From JANNGZ01 sp031404155 (GTDB taxonomy: Bacteria; Pseudomonadota; Gammaproteobacteria; Burkholderiales; Burkholderiaceae_C), in the NCBI GenBank assembly GCA_031404155.1, contig JANNGZ010000296.1, positions 1 through 6,315 on the forward strand: a stretch of 6,315 bases of DNA. Reading direction: 5' to 3'. The notes under the pieces were generated by a model that worked only from the letters and a program-made list of their open reading frames with translations, was not told where the DNA came from and searched no databases. Positions 6,005 through 6,315 of this stretch are shown here, one piece after another (position 1 is the stretch's first letter; each line of letters begins with the position of its first letter). The translations under genes were made by a program, and so were the position numbers.

Positions 6005-6315
6005 TTGGCCGCCATCCATGTACTCACTGCGTCGCGCCTGCCGCCGCTGTACCTCGAACCGCTGAGCGCCGCGTACACGGTGCACGACCGACTGCACGAA
6101 ACCGACCCGGCCGCGCTCGCGGCCATCGCGCCGCAAGTGCAGGCGATTGCCGCCAGCGGCGAATCCAAGGTCAGCGCGGAACTCATCGCCCGGCTGCCGG
6201 CCTTGAAGCTGATCTCGGTGATGGGCGTCGGCTACGACGGCGTCGACGTGGCTGCGGCCCAGGCGCGCGGCGTCACCGTGACGCACACCCCCGATGTGCT
6301 CAACGACGAAGTGGC
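6005..6315 (+). CDS. D-isomer-specific 2-hydroxyacid dehydrogenase, N-terminal part (runs off the window)
   Basis: The first 103 codons of a predicted NAD(P)-dependent D-2-hydroxyacid dehydrogenase, the group that includes glyoxylate/hydroxypyruvate reductases. Visible are the N-terminal substrate-binding half with LPALKLISVMGVGYDGVD (64-81) and then ARGVTVTHTPDVLNDEV (87-103). This is the family's typical run into the linker before the NAD-binding domain. The Rossmann GxGxxG and the catalytic Arg/Glu/His lie beyond the window edge. The start is TTG at 6005: GAGGAG (5992-5997) lies 7 nt before it and no in-frame ATG exists before the conserved region. The ATG at 6018 is out of frame and stops quickly. 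It is divergent from the sugar-acid dehydratase gene and shares an operator candidate with it, so a role in reducing 2-oxo or hydroxypyruvate-type intermediates of the same catabolic route is plausible but inferred. Confidence 0.85.
   Translation, partial: MAAIHVLTASRLPPLYLEPLSAAYTVHDRLHETDPAALAAIAPQVQAIAASGESKVSAELIARLPALKLISVMGVGYDGVDVAAAQARGVTVTHTPDVLNDEV

Overview
The window is GC-rich with strong third-position G/C bias. Its protein families point to a Burkholderiales-type betaproteobacterium, probably Comamonadaceae or a relative. That is an inference from family resemblance and a REP-like GC-rich repeat, not a proven placement.

Left part, plus strand (29-2061): a gene strongly resembling LigC/PmdC, the 4-carboxy-2-hydroxymuconate-6-semialdehyde dehydrogenase of the protocatechuate 4,5-cleavage pathway. 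An aldo/keto reductase (AKR) gene follows 56 nt later with a strong Shine-Dalgarno sequence. The two look like the tail of an aromatic-degradation operon entering from the left.

Middle (2062-4082): a 263-nt scar-like region holds a probable single end of an IS3-family element. Beside it is a minus-strand stub that reads as the last residues of a class I cytochrome c. Two plus-strand genes follow: an exported ankyrin-repeat protein and an FkbM-type SAM-dependent methyltransferase. Neither has an obvious link to the pathways on either side.

Right part (4091-6315): a minus-strand IlvD/Edd-family dehydratase resembles L-arabinonate (sugar-acid) dehydratases. It converges on the methyltransferase gene through a perfect 13-bp hairpin that includes its own stop codon. 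Its N-terminus carries an in-frame Gly/Pro-rich insert that coincides with a REP-like inverted-repeat element. Divergent to it, a D-isomer-specific 2-hydroxyacid dehydrogenase starts at a TTG codon and runs off the window. Their shared promoter region carries a palindromic, GntR/FadR-like operator candidate over the predicted -10 boxes. The divergent pair suggests sugar-acid or 2-hydroxy/2-oxo-acid catabolism under one regulator.

I see no tRNA, rRNA, CRISPR array or defence system, and no clear evidence of a wholly new system. The most unusual points are the repeat-derived insert in the dehydratase, the cytochrome c/IS scar and the stop-codon hairpin.
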